Below, piece after piece: positions 1 to 5,611 of a stretch of 5,969 bases of DNA (position 1 is the first letter of the stretch; every line of letters starts with the position of its first letter). Under the pieces are notes generated by a model. It searched no databases, was not told the DNA's origin, and saw only the letters and a list, made by a program, of their open reading frames with translations. The stretch comes from an uncultured Prosthecobacter sp. (GTDB taxonomy: Bacteria > Verrucomicrobiota > Verrucomicrobiia > Verrucomicrobiales > Verrucomicrobiaceae), in contig CALDGV010000315.1 in the NCBI GenBank assembly GCA_937941745.1, forward strand, positions 1 through 5,969, given 5' to 3'. The position numbers and the translations under genes were made by a program.

Positions 1-135
1 GTCCTCGGTGTCGAAAGCCACTCCATCCTCGCCGTCGCCTATCTGGCAGGCTCGTTTGCCTGGGGATACATCATGAACAAAGCCCTGGAATGGCCCATGC
101 TGCGGCTGCGGGACCGGCTTTATCCCTCGCGATGA
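1..135 (+). CDS. C-terminal end of a membrane protein, probably acyltransferase-3 family (partial)
   Basis: Frame 1 is open from the window edge to a TGA at 133-135 and gives 44 residues of a truncated protein. They contain a hydrophobic stretch (ILAVAYLAGSFAWGYIM) followed by a basic tail with the pattern E-W-P-M-L-R-L-R-D-R-L. A last transmembrane helix followed by an E-x-P-x-L-R-L-R tail is typical of the C-terminus of OafA/YrhL-like acyltransferase-3 proteins, which move acyl groups onto envelope sugars or lipids. That assignment is an inference from a short tail; the catalytic N-terminal part lies outside the window. The MoxR gene follows on the same strand about 53 bases later, so co-transcription is possible. 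Another polytopic membrane protein cannot be excluded. Confidence 0.6.
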   Translation, partial: VLGVESHSILAVAYLAGSFAWGYIMNKALEWPMLRLRDRLYPSR

Positions 136-188
136 GCGGTGCTGCGGGCCGGGGCTGACTCTTTTGAGTGGAGGGGCTGTAAAACGCC

Positions 189-1169
189 TTGCCCAGAGGG
201 GGCGTGGACGGTGAAAGTGGGGCCGTGTCGTCCCGAACAGCCTCCCCCGCCGATCTTGTCCTGACTTCTGCTGATGCCTCCGCGTGTGCGGAGAAGCTGC
301 GCCTGCTGGTGGAGGGCCTTTCCCGGATCGTGCTCGGTAAGGAGGCGGTGGTGCGCCTGGCGGTGACAGGCCTGCTCGCGAAGGGGCACCTGCTCTTTGA
401 AGACCAGCCAGGGGTGGGCAAGACGCTGCTTTCCCAGGCGCTGGCGCAGTCGCTGGGGCTGCAGTTTCGCAGGGTGCAGTTCACCAGCGACCTGCTGCCT
501 GCGGACATCCTGGGAGCCTCGATCTATGATCGCGAGGCGGGAAGTTTTTCCTTCCACCCTGGGCCTGTGTTCACGCAGGTGCTGTTGGCGGATGAGATCA
601 ACCGGGCGACGCCGAAAACTCAGTCGGCCCTGCTGGAGGCGATGGAGGAGGGGAAGGTGACGTGCGATGGCACGCCGCACGCGCTGCCGGTGCCGTTTTT
701 TGTGATCGCGACGCAGAACCCATCGACCCAGATCGGAACCTTCATGCTGCCCGAATCCCAGTTGGACCGCTTTTTGATGCGGCTGGCGCTAGGGGTGCCA
801 GGAAGGCAGGCGGAGCGCACGATGCTGCAGGGGCAGGACCGGCGGGAGATGCTGCGTGAGATGGCGCCGGTGATGCCCTGGGCTGAGCTGGCGCAGATGC
901 AGGTGCTGGCGCGCCGGGTGCACGTGGCAGAGCCATTGCTGGACTATTTGCAGGACCTGCTGGGGGCGAGCCGGAGTGCAGGACATGGCATGTCGCCGCG
1001 TGCGGGTCTGGCGCTGCTGGCGGCTGCACGGGCCTGGGCGCTGATGGAAGGCAGGGCCATGGTGCTGCCTGAGGATGTGCAGGCGGTGGGCGTGCCGGTG
1101 ATGGCGCACCGCCTGGCTGGAGGGCTGGAGGAGGCGGAGCGGCTGCTGGCGGAGGTGCCGGTGCCCTGA
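189..1169 (+). CDS. MoxR family AAA+ ATPase
   Basis: This 326-residue protein is a MoxR-type AAA+ ATPase, a family that works as a chaperone-like motor in maturing or activating partner proteins, often with a VWA-domain partner. Visible motifs (numbered from the TTG at 189) are Walker A DQPGVGKT (72-79), Walker B VLLADE (131-136) followed by the family-typical INRATPKTQSALLEAMEE, sensor 1 ATQNP (174-178), LPESQLDRF with a likely arginine finger at R194, and a sensor-2-like SPRAG near 269-273 in the C-terminal lid. Length and motif order fit an intact protein. The start is uncertain: a TAA at 180-182 closes the frame, and no ATG precedes the core. Candidates are TTG 189 (GGAGG at 170-174, rather distant), GTG 204 (AGAGG at 195-199 just upstream) and GTG 225; the conserved domain begins only near residue 31, so any of them works. 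No DUF58 gene follows; the next gene is convergent. Confidence 0.93.
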   Translation: MPRGGVDGESGAVSSRTASPADLVLTSADASACAEKLRLLVEGLSRIVLGKEAVVRLAVTGLLAKGHLLFEDQPGVGKTLLSQALAQSLGLQFRRVQFTSDLLPADILGASIYDREAGSFSFHPGPVFTQVLLADEINRATPKTQSALLEAMEEGKVTCDGTPHALPVPFFVIATQNPSTQIGTFMLPESQLDRFLMRLALGVPGRQAERTMLQGQDRREMLREMAPVMPWAELAQMQVLARRVHVAEPLLDYLQDLLGASRSAGHGMSPRAGLALLAAARAWALMEGRAMVLPEDVQAVGVPVMAHRLAGGLEEAERLLAEVPVP

Positions 1170-1184
1170 GGGGGCATCTCGGGC

Positions 1185-1451
1185 TCAGAGGCCGGGGCAG
1201 TCATCATCCGTCAGTGCATAGAACTCCTGGAGCTCATGATCCTCGGCGGGATGAAAGCAAAGCCGGCCCTGGGAAATGATGCAGGGCGGCACCGGATGCG
1301 GATGGTAGTAGGAGTGCAGACCTTCCCATTGGGACTGGCCGAGATGGACGGCCGCGGAGCCTGTGGGAATGAGGTGCATGACGCACTGGCTGGTGTGTGA
1401 CCAAGGACAGGCATGGGTGCATGCATGGGTGGTTTCGCAGGGGCGGCTCAT
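1185..1451 (-). CDS. Small Cys/His-rich protein of unknown function
   Basis: I do not recognise this 88-residue protein. It starts at an ATG (1451) and ends at a TGA whose complement begins at 1185, only 15 bases from the stop of the convergent MoxR gene. It contains seven cysteines (5, 11, 15, 23, 57, 65, 85) and ten histidines, many of them in the first 26 residues as a C-x3-H-x-C-x-H-x-C-x3-H-x3-C-x2-H series, which suggests metal binding. There is no signal peptide or membrane segment. Third codon positions are about 70% G/C and there are no rare-codon runs, which supports real coding. An in-frame TTG at 1517 would add 22 residues of basic, proline/glutamine-rich sequence; I prefer the ATG. 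No good Shine-Dalgarno sequence precedes either start. Overlapping ORFs in this stretch have less protein-like composition. Confidence 0.55.
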   Translation of the reverse strand: MSRPCETTHACTHACPWSHTSQCVMHLIPTGSAAVHLGQSQWEGLHSYYHPHPVPPCIISQGRLCFHPAEDHELQEFYALTDDDCPGL

Positions 1452-1571
1452 GGAAGGACCGGGTTGAGGTTTCTGCTGACGCTGCGGCGGCTGTCGCGGG
1501 AGGGTGCTTTTAACCAATACGGTGTCTTTTGACCAGACTTTAATTTCCAGAGTCAGGCTGTGGTGGAAAAT

Positions 1572-1584
1572 GCCACGTTGTGGC
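1572..1584 (-). terminator. Weak hairpin, possible mutL terminator
   Basis: GCCAC and GTGGC form a 5-bp stem around a 3-base loop. Read on the minus strand it is followed by ATTTTCC, a poor U-tract. It lies about 60 bases beyond the mutL stop and before the next minus-strand gene. The stem is short, so this is only a candidate. Confidence 0.22.
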
Positions 1585-1609
1585 GGGTCCTCTGCTTTTA
1601 GTTAGGAAA

Positions 1610-1636
1610 TGCGAAGCTTCTGAGGCGTCATTCGCA
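1610..1636. repeat. Short inverted repeat downstream of mutL
   Basis: TGCGAA at 1610-1615 is the reverse complement of TTCGCA at 1631-1636. The 15 bases between contain the HindIII-like AAGCTT edge and a weak inner pairing. It sits 9-35 bases past the mutL stop, where a transcript-end structure would be expected, but no T-run follows on the minus strand. Confidence 0.3.
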
Positions 1637-1644
1637 GGCTTGAT

Positions 1645-3522
1645 TCAAGGCGCGAGACGCCCGAACTTCTTTTCCAGTTCCTTCAACGACATCTGGATGA
1701 GCGTGGGGCGGCCATGCGGACAGCAGTAGGGCATTTCACAGGCAAAGAGATCCTTCAGAAGGGCCTCGATCTCAGGCAGGGAGAGCTTGTCATTGGCCTT
1801 GATGCTATGCCGGCAGACGGTGGTGGCGATCATGTCTTCTCCGAGCCTTAGGGCCGAGCCTTTGGCAGAGAGGGTCTGGAGCTCTTCAATGACCTGATCG
1901 AGCCAGGAGAGGGGATCATCGGTCTTGAGGAACGTGGGCAGGGCCTCGACCTTGAAAATGTTGGGGCCGAAGAGTTCGATGTCGATGCCGAGCCGGCCTA
2001 ACGTATCTTGATGGCGTCGGAGGATGTCGGCATCACGTGGGCTGACCTGGAGGGTGAGCGGCATGAGGAGCCGCTGGGAAGGAACGCCGCCCTGCTCCAT
2101 GGCACGGCGCATTTTTTCAAAGTTCACGCGTTCGTGCGCCGCATGCTGGTCCATGAGCACCAGGCCTTCATCACTTTCGAGAAGGATGTAGAGCCGGTGC
2201 AGGACACCGAGAATGCGGAATTGCGGCACAGCGGCTGGCTCCGCATCGGCTTTGAGAGGTGCTCCTGCATCCGGCTTTGTGGTCGTCGGCGCGGGCGCTG
2301 GTTCTGCTGCAGGCTGAGGCAGCCTGGGCTGCGCAGGCGCAGGCTCATTGGCCACGGGATCCGCCAAGGCAGGCTTTGGCGGGAGCTGGGGGAGGGCGGC
2401 AGGCTCCGTCTTGAGGATGAGCGGCACCGAGGCGGTGTGCAGGGCAAAGCTCTGCTGCTGCGGTGTGGCGACGGGCGGTAGAGCGGGCCGTGCTATTTGG
2501 GCAGGCTGGGAGTGGCCTTCGGGGAGCTTGCTGGCAGTTTCCAGGGCGCGGCTGACGGCCCGGGCGATGGCATCGCGGACGGCGAAGCCATCGTGAAAGC
2601 GCACTTCCTTCTTGGCGGGGTGGACATTGATGTCGTATGCGGACGCCTCCATGCTGATAAAGAGGAAGGTCACCGGATGCTGCCCCTTCATGAGAGAGGT
2701 GTGGAAGCCTTCGCGCAGGCCGTAGTTGATGGAAGGACTCTCGATGGGGCGGCCGTTCAGGAAAGTGAGCTGCTGCTGCCGGCCGGAACGACTGAGGCCC
2801 GGGCCGCCAATGTAGCCGGAGACCCGGATCCCCTTGTGCTCGCTGGGTTCGACCTTGATGAGGCGACGAGCCAGATCGCCTCCGACCAGTCCGCGGATTC
2901 TTTCGAGGATGTCGGTGGTGGCTGGAAGGTGAAAGGCCACGGCACCATCCCGAATCAGAGTGAAGGTGACCTCAGCGTGGGCAATCGCATGAACGATGAA
3001 CTGCTGCTCGATGTGCGCATACTCCGTAGCCTCCGTGCGGAGAAATTTGCGCCGGGCGGGGACATTGAAGAAAAGGGACCGTGCTTCGATGACGGTGCCA
3101 CCAGCACCTCCATAGTCTTTGACGGCGCTGAGTCTGCCGCCGTTGATCTCCACCTCCGTGCCGCTCAGGGCTTCTTTCTCCCGCGTGGCAAGGCGGAAAC
3201 GTGTCACAGAGGCGATGCTGGGCAGGGCTTCGCCGCGAAAACCAAAGGTCCAGATCGCTGCGAGATCCTCCTTGGTCCGTATTTTGCTGGTGGCATGTCG
3301 TTCAATGCTTAGCAGCGCATCCTCACGGTTCATTCCACAGCCATCATCTGTCACACGGATCATGGCCGTGCCGCCCCGCTGCACCTCCACCGTGATGTGC
3401 GCCGCGCCCGCATCCAGGCTGTTTTCCACCAGCTCTCGGATCACTGCGGCGGGGCGCTCTACGACCTCACCCGCGGCAACCTGGCTGGCCAGAGCATCGG
3501 GCAGGATTCGGATTTTTGACAT
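1645..3522 (-). CDS. mutL: DNA mismatch repair protein MutL, endonuclease-type
   Basis: This 625-residue MutL couples mismatch recognition by MutS to strand removal. The N-terminal GHKL ATPase is complete: the ELVENSLDAGA motif with catalytic E30 and N34, DDGCGM (59-64), GFRGEAL (94-100), and DINVHPAKKEVRF (297-309) with the conserved lysine K304. A Pro/Ala-rich linker runs from about 334 to 430. The C-terminal domain has DQHAAHERVNFE (458-469), which matches the DQHA(x)2E(x)4E metal-binding endonuclease motif, plus CRH (570-572) and CPHGRP (601-606). Q483-R-L-L-M-P488 resembles the beta-clamp-binding motif. These features mark the nicking MutL found in bacteria without MutH, unlike E. coli MutL. 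The start at ATG 3522 gives the standard MSKIRILPD N-terminus; an upstream TTG extension to 3609 is unlikely. No clear Shine-Dalgarno sequence is visible. mutS is not in the window. The gene is divergent from the HesB/IscA gene. Confidence 0.98.
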   Translation of the reverse strand: MSKIRILPDALASQVAAGEVVERPAAVIRELVENSLDAGAAHITVEVQRGGTAMIRVTDDGCGMNREDALLSIERHATSKIRTKEDLAAIWTFGFRGEALPSIASVTRFRLATREKEALSGTEVEINGGRLSAVKDYGGAGGTVIEARSLFFNVPARRKFLRTEATEYAHIEQQFIVHAIAHAEVTFTLIRDGAVAFHLPATTDILERIRGLVGGDLARRLIKVEPSEHKGIRVSGYIGGPGLSRSGRQQQLTFLNGRPIESPSINYGLREGFHTSLMKGQHPVTFLFISMEASAYDINVHPAKKEVRFHDGFAVRDAIARAVSRALETASKLPEGHSQPAQIARPALPPVATPQQQSFALHTASVPLILKTEPAALPQLPPKPALADPVANEPAPAQPRLPQPAAEPAPAPTTTKPDAGAPLKADAEPAAVPQFRILGVLHRLYILLESDEGLVLMDQHAAHERVNFEKMRRAMEQGGVPSQRLLMPLTLQVSPRDADILRRHQDTLGRLGIDIELFGPNIFKVEALPTFLKTDDPLSWLDQVIEELQTLSAKGSALRLGEDMIATTVCRHSIKANDKLSLPEIEALLKDLFACEMPYCCPHGRPTLIQMSLKELEKKFGRLAP

Positions 3523-3577
3523 AACCAGGAAAACGATGAAAAAAGTGAAAGCAGCGGAAGCGTAATCCTTGCATGTG

Positions 3578-3589
3578 ACAGGCGCCTGT
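3578..3589. promoter_or_regulatory. Perfect 12-bp palindrome in the mutL/iscA divergent spacer
   Basis: ACAGGCGCCTGT is an exact palindrome located in the 114-bp region between the divergent starts of mutL (3522) and the HesB/IscA gene (3637). Its right end overlaps the candidate -35 element of the iscA-like gene by two bases. A site in this position could be an operator for a dimeric regulator, but no second copy is seen in the window, and the regulator is unknown. It matches no operator consensus that I recognise. Confidence 0.4.
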
Positions 3590-3616
3590 GAAAAGGGCGC
3601 AGCCCACAAATATCAT
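3588..3616 (+). promoter_or_regulatory. Candidate sigma70-type promoter for the HesB/IscA gene
   Basis: GTGAAA (3588-3593, 4 of 6 to the -35 consensus) and TATCAT (3611-3616, 5 of 6 to the -10 consensus) are separated by 17 bases. The predicted transcription start would be near 3623, about 14 bases before the ATG at 3637. The -10 is good and the -35 moderate. Promoter rules in this organism are assumed, not known. Confidence 0.38.
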
Positions 3617-3636
3617 TCGCCGTCCCACCACCCGCG

Positions 3637-3969
3637 ATGATCACCCTCACCGACAACGCCGCTCTCCACCTCCGACAACTGCTCGAAGAAAAAAATGCTC
3701 CGCAGGGTGCAGGGCTGCGTGTCCAAGTGGAGAAGGGCGGCTGCGCTGGGTGGCAGTACACCATGAAAGTCGATCAGGCCGCAGGGCAGGATCAGATTTT
3801 CAGTCATCAGGGGGTTTCACTGATCGTTGATGAGCAGAGTTTCCCCTACCTCAAAGGTTGCTGCATTGATTATGTGGAAGCCTTAAATGATTCCGGTTTC
3901 CGGGTCGAGAATCCGAATGCAGTTCGGAGCTGCGGCTGCGGCACATCATTTGAGCCGAAGGAGTCCTAG
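3637..3969 (+). CDS. HesB/IscA-type (A-type carrier) iron-sulfur cluster assembly protein
   Basis: This 110-residue protein belongs to the HesB/IscA/ErpA family of A-type carriers, which receive Fe-S clusters from a scaffold and pass them to target apoproteins in the cytosol. The three conserved ligand cysteines are present: C36 in GGCAGWQY, and C99 and C101 in the C-terminal SCGCGTSF. IDYVEAL (77-83) and FRVENPNA (88-95) also match the family core, and the length is typical. An additional C75-C76 pair in LKGCCIDY is not part of the usual triad. The ATG at 3637 gives the expected MITLTDNAA N-terminus. No other isc or suf genes are nearby, so this is a stand-alone carrier, and iscA, erpA or sufA cannot be told apart here. 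It is divergent from mutL, and its stop touches the open frame leading to the next gene. Confidence 0.95.
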   Translation: MITLTDNAALHLRQLLEEKNAPQGAGLRVQVEKGGCAGWQYTMKVDQAAGQDQIFSHQGVSLIVDEQSFPYLKGCCIDYVEALNDSGFRVENPNAVRSCGCGTSFEPKES

Positions 3970-4058
3970 TTGCCTCATTCGCAATGGTTTATTTCAACTA
4001 TTCACACAAAACCCTTTTCTTTTGGTCTCAAACCAGTAGAATTTGGGAAGATTTTCTC

Positions 4059-4065
4059 TGATAAT
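4059..4065 (+). promoter_or_regulatory. Candidate -10 element (TGATAAT) before the membrane protein gene
   Basis: TGATAAT lies 24 bases upstream of the ATG at 4090, inside a 120-bp leader (3970-4089) that is only about one-third G+C while its surroundings are much richer. The site is close to the TATAAT consensus. No convincing -35 hexamer is found at the usual spacing, so it is a weak promoter prediction. AT-rich composition supports the leader being regulatory and not coding. Confidence 0.3.
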
Positions 4066-4089
4066 TTCAATACTTTTCTCAGTTTTGCC

Positions 4090-4890
4090 ATGCATATTCG
4101 ATTTTTAAGCGACGGTAGCGAATTCCGTTCCTATGGGGGAGGGAGTTTCTCCAAAAAAAAGGAAAGCGATGGAGGGATTTTTTGGTGGGCGATTCTCATA
4201 ACCCTGTTGATGGGAGCTGCCACCTTCTCCTGGTTTTTCAGCATTATGGTTTTTCAGCACCCTGAAAAACCCTTTAACTACAAGATGTTGGCGAAGTTCA
4301 AGAAATTGGAACCTCTGCGCCCATGGACCACCTTTACCGTGCCAGATGGCAAGAAACTGACACCCCGTGAGCTGCTGACAGAATTCTATCCCTACAGCGC
4401 TACTCAGATGGGGGTGAAGAATGACATGCTGAAGCGCTCCTTCATCCGCAATTACAAGCATGAGAAGCCGCTTTATGTCGTCGGCAGTTACAAGGTGCTC
4501 AGCCTGCGCATGCTGACGGAAAAGGATGTGATCTCGGAAGGCTGGGTGGTGCGTGCGCGGGCCACAGACCTGGAGGACATGGACATTGAAATTCTAATGC
4601 CTGGACTGACGGTCAAGGATGAGCCTTTCCGCGTGGGTGACGTGGTGATGATGGACGCCAACAAGCCGCAGGTGACTGCATTGCATGTGCAGCGACTCGA
4701 CGGTGATCGCATGTGCGTGACAGCGGTGCCGCTGGCTTACACCAACTTCACCAAAGATTCCGCTGCGCTGAAGATGACTCCACCTGCTGCGCTGAACATG
4801 GATGCCTACTGGCCTGTAAGCCGTGACACGGGTTCTGCGATGGCAGCTGAAGCTGCCGACAGCATCAAGGAAGTTGCTGCAAAAGATTGA
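4090..4890 (+). CDS. Single-pass membrane protein of unknown function
   Basis: I do not recognise this 266-residue protein. Residues 1-29 are polar with a KKK run, residues 30-55 form one hydrophobic, Trp/Phe-rich transmembrane helix, and the remaining roughly 210 residues form a soluble region. The positive charges before the helix suggest the N-terminus is inside and the large domain outside. The soluble part has a section around GKKLTPRELLTEFYP (87-101) and a second, beta-rich section (about 150-217) including EILMPG and FRVGDVVMMD. The tail is Ala-rich. The frame stays open back to a TTG at 3970, directly after the stop of the preceding gene. I chose ATG 4090 because the extra 40 codons lie in AT-rich, leader-like sequence. 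An A8 run at 4153-4160 encodes the lysines. A strong terminator follows 34 bases after the stop, so the transcript ends here. Confidence 0.85.
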   Translation: MHIRFLSDGSEFRSYGGGSFSKKKESDGGIFWWAILITLLMGAATFSWFFSIMVFQHPEKPFNYKMLAKFKKLEPLRPWTTFTVPDGKKLTPRELLTEFYPYSATQMGVKNDMLKRSFIRNYKHEKPLYVVGSYKVLSLRMLTEKDVISEGWVVRARATDLEDMDIEILMPGLTVKDEPFRVGDVVMMDANKPQVTALHVQRLDGDRMCVTAVPLAYTNFTKDSAALKMTPPAALNMDAYWPVSRDTGSAMAAEAADSIKEVAAKD

Positions 4891-4918
4891 GAGCTTTTTG
4901 TTCGTCAGTCGAGTGCAT

Positions 4919-4950
4919 AAAAAAGCCGCGGTTCACTCCGCGGCTTTTTT
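4919..4950. terminator. Bidirectional rho-independent terminator
   Basis: GCCGCGG (4925-4931) pairs perfectly with CCGCGGC (4938-4944) around the loop TTCACT. The stem is flanked by A6 (4919-4924) and T6 (4945-4950), so both strands end in a U-tract. It lies between the convergent membrane-protein gene (stop 4890) and efp (stop 4972) and should end transcripts from both sides. Confidence 0.95.
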
Positions 4951-4971
4951 GTTGAGATGAAGGACGAATAA

Positions 4972-5538
4972 TTAGTTGGAGCGCCCGAGGTAGCTTTTGT
5001 CCTCGGTTTTGACGCTGATCTTGTCACCAGGGCCGATGAAGAGCGGAACCTGGACGATGAGGCCCGTCTCCAAGGTGGCAGATTTGTAAACGTTGTTGGC
5101 CGAATCGCCTTTGACGCCCTCAGGTGCTTCCGTGACGGTCATGACCACAGAGGCGGGAAGTTCGATGCCGATGGCCAAGCCGTCGGCGAATTGAACAGTG
5201 TATTTCTGCCCTTCGATCAGGTAGTCCTTGGCATCGGCCACGTTGGCTTCGCTGAGGATGACATCCTCAAAGGTTTCAGGATGCATGAAGTGGTAGCCGT
5301 CGCCGTCCTTGTAGCTGAATTCATGCGGCTGACGCTCGAGGTTCACGGAGTCGAGGGACTCGTTGGAGGTCATGCGCAGGTTGTAAACCTTGCCGGTGCT
5401 GAGCGTGCGGATGGACATCTGCACGTAGGAAGCCATGCGCGGGGGCGTCTTCAGTTCGAAGGCGGAGACGAGGCAGACTTCATTGTTGTAGCGCACGGCG
5501 TGGCCTTTGCGCAGGTTGATGACGGGGGTGGATGCCAT
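4972..5538 (-). CDS. efp: Translation elongation factor P
   Basis: This 188-residue protein is elongation factor P, which binds stalled ribosomes between the P and E sites and speeds peptide bonds at proline stretches. Length and three-domain layout are standard: KOW-like domain (about 1-65), OB domain II (about 67-128) and OB domain III (about 130-188). The C-terminal EF-P signature is exact: K152-x-A ... G159-x2-V162-x-V164-P165-x2-I168-x2-G171. The modification loop is unusual: an ungapped alignment puts R34 at the position of the lysylated K34 of E. coli, within K-T-P-P-R-M (30-35) instead of KPGKG. Start ATG 5538 gives the typical MASTPVINLRKG N-terminus; an in-frame extension to 5610 is hydrophobic and atypical. 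No Shine-Dalgarno sequence is obvious. A GldG-like gene ends 73 bases upstream on the same strand, so read-through transcription is possible. Confidence 0.97.
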   Translation of the reverse strand: MASTPVINLRKGHAVRYNNEVCLVSAFELKTPPRMASYVQMSIRTLSTGKVYNLRMTSNESLDSVNLERQPHEFSYKDGDGYHFMHPETFEDVILSEANVADAKDYLIEGQKYTVQFADGLAIGIELPASVVMTVTEAPEGVKGDSANNVYKSATLETGLIVQVPLFIGPGDKISVKTEDKSYLGRSN

Positions 5539-5611
5539 AGGAGCGGGCGTGTTTAGGCGGTTGTGCGGGGAAAGCAAGAGGCAATCCAGCCACCGCAGCC
5601 CACCCACCACG

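Noticed and set aside
158..169. ACTC-TTTT-GAGT hairpin between the first two genes
   Set aside because: A 4-bp stem without a following T-run is too weak to be a terminator.
120..680. 186-residue minus-strand ORF opposite the MoxR gene
   Set aside because: It is the antisense shadow of a GC-rich gene with clear Walker motifs on the plus strand, and its product is a low-complexity Arg/Gln/His-rich sequence.
1211..1426. Other minus-strand ORF (71 residues) overlapping the Cys/His-rich gene
   Set aside because: It is Pro/Ser/Arg-rich shadow sequence in another frame of the same strand. The Cys/His-rich frame has better codon use and an ATG start.
2008..2481. 157-residue plus-strand ORF inside mutL
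   Set aside because: It is antisense to the MutL linker and C-terminal domain. The Arg-rich composition is that of a shadow frame.
2497..3312. 271-residue plus-strand ORF inside mutL
   Set aside because: It runs antisense to the conserved MutL ATPase domain and reflects codon bias. It has no recognisable domain or ribosome binding site.
3523..3609. N-terminal extension of MutL from a TTG
   Set aside because: MutL proteins start close to the MSKIRILPD segment, and the extension would cover the divergent promoter region and palindrome.
5191..5556. 121-residue plus-strand ORF opposite efp
   Set aside because: It lies wholly antisense to the efp frame, which has an exact family signature.
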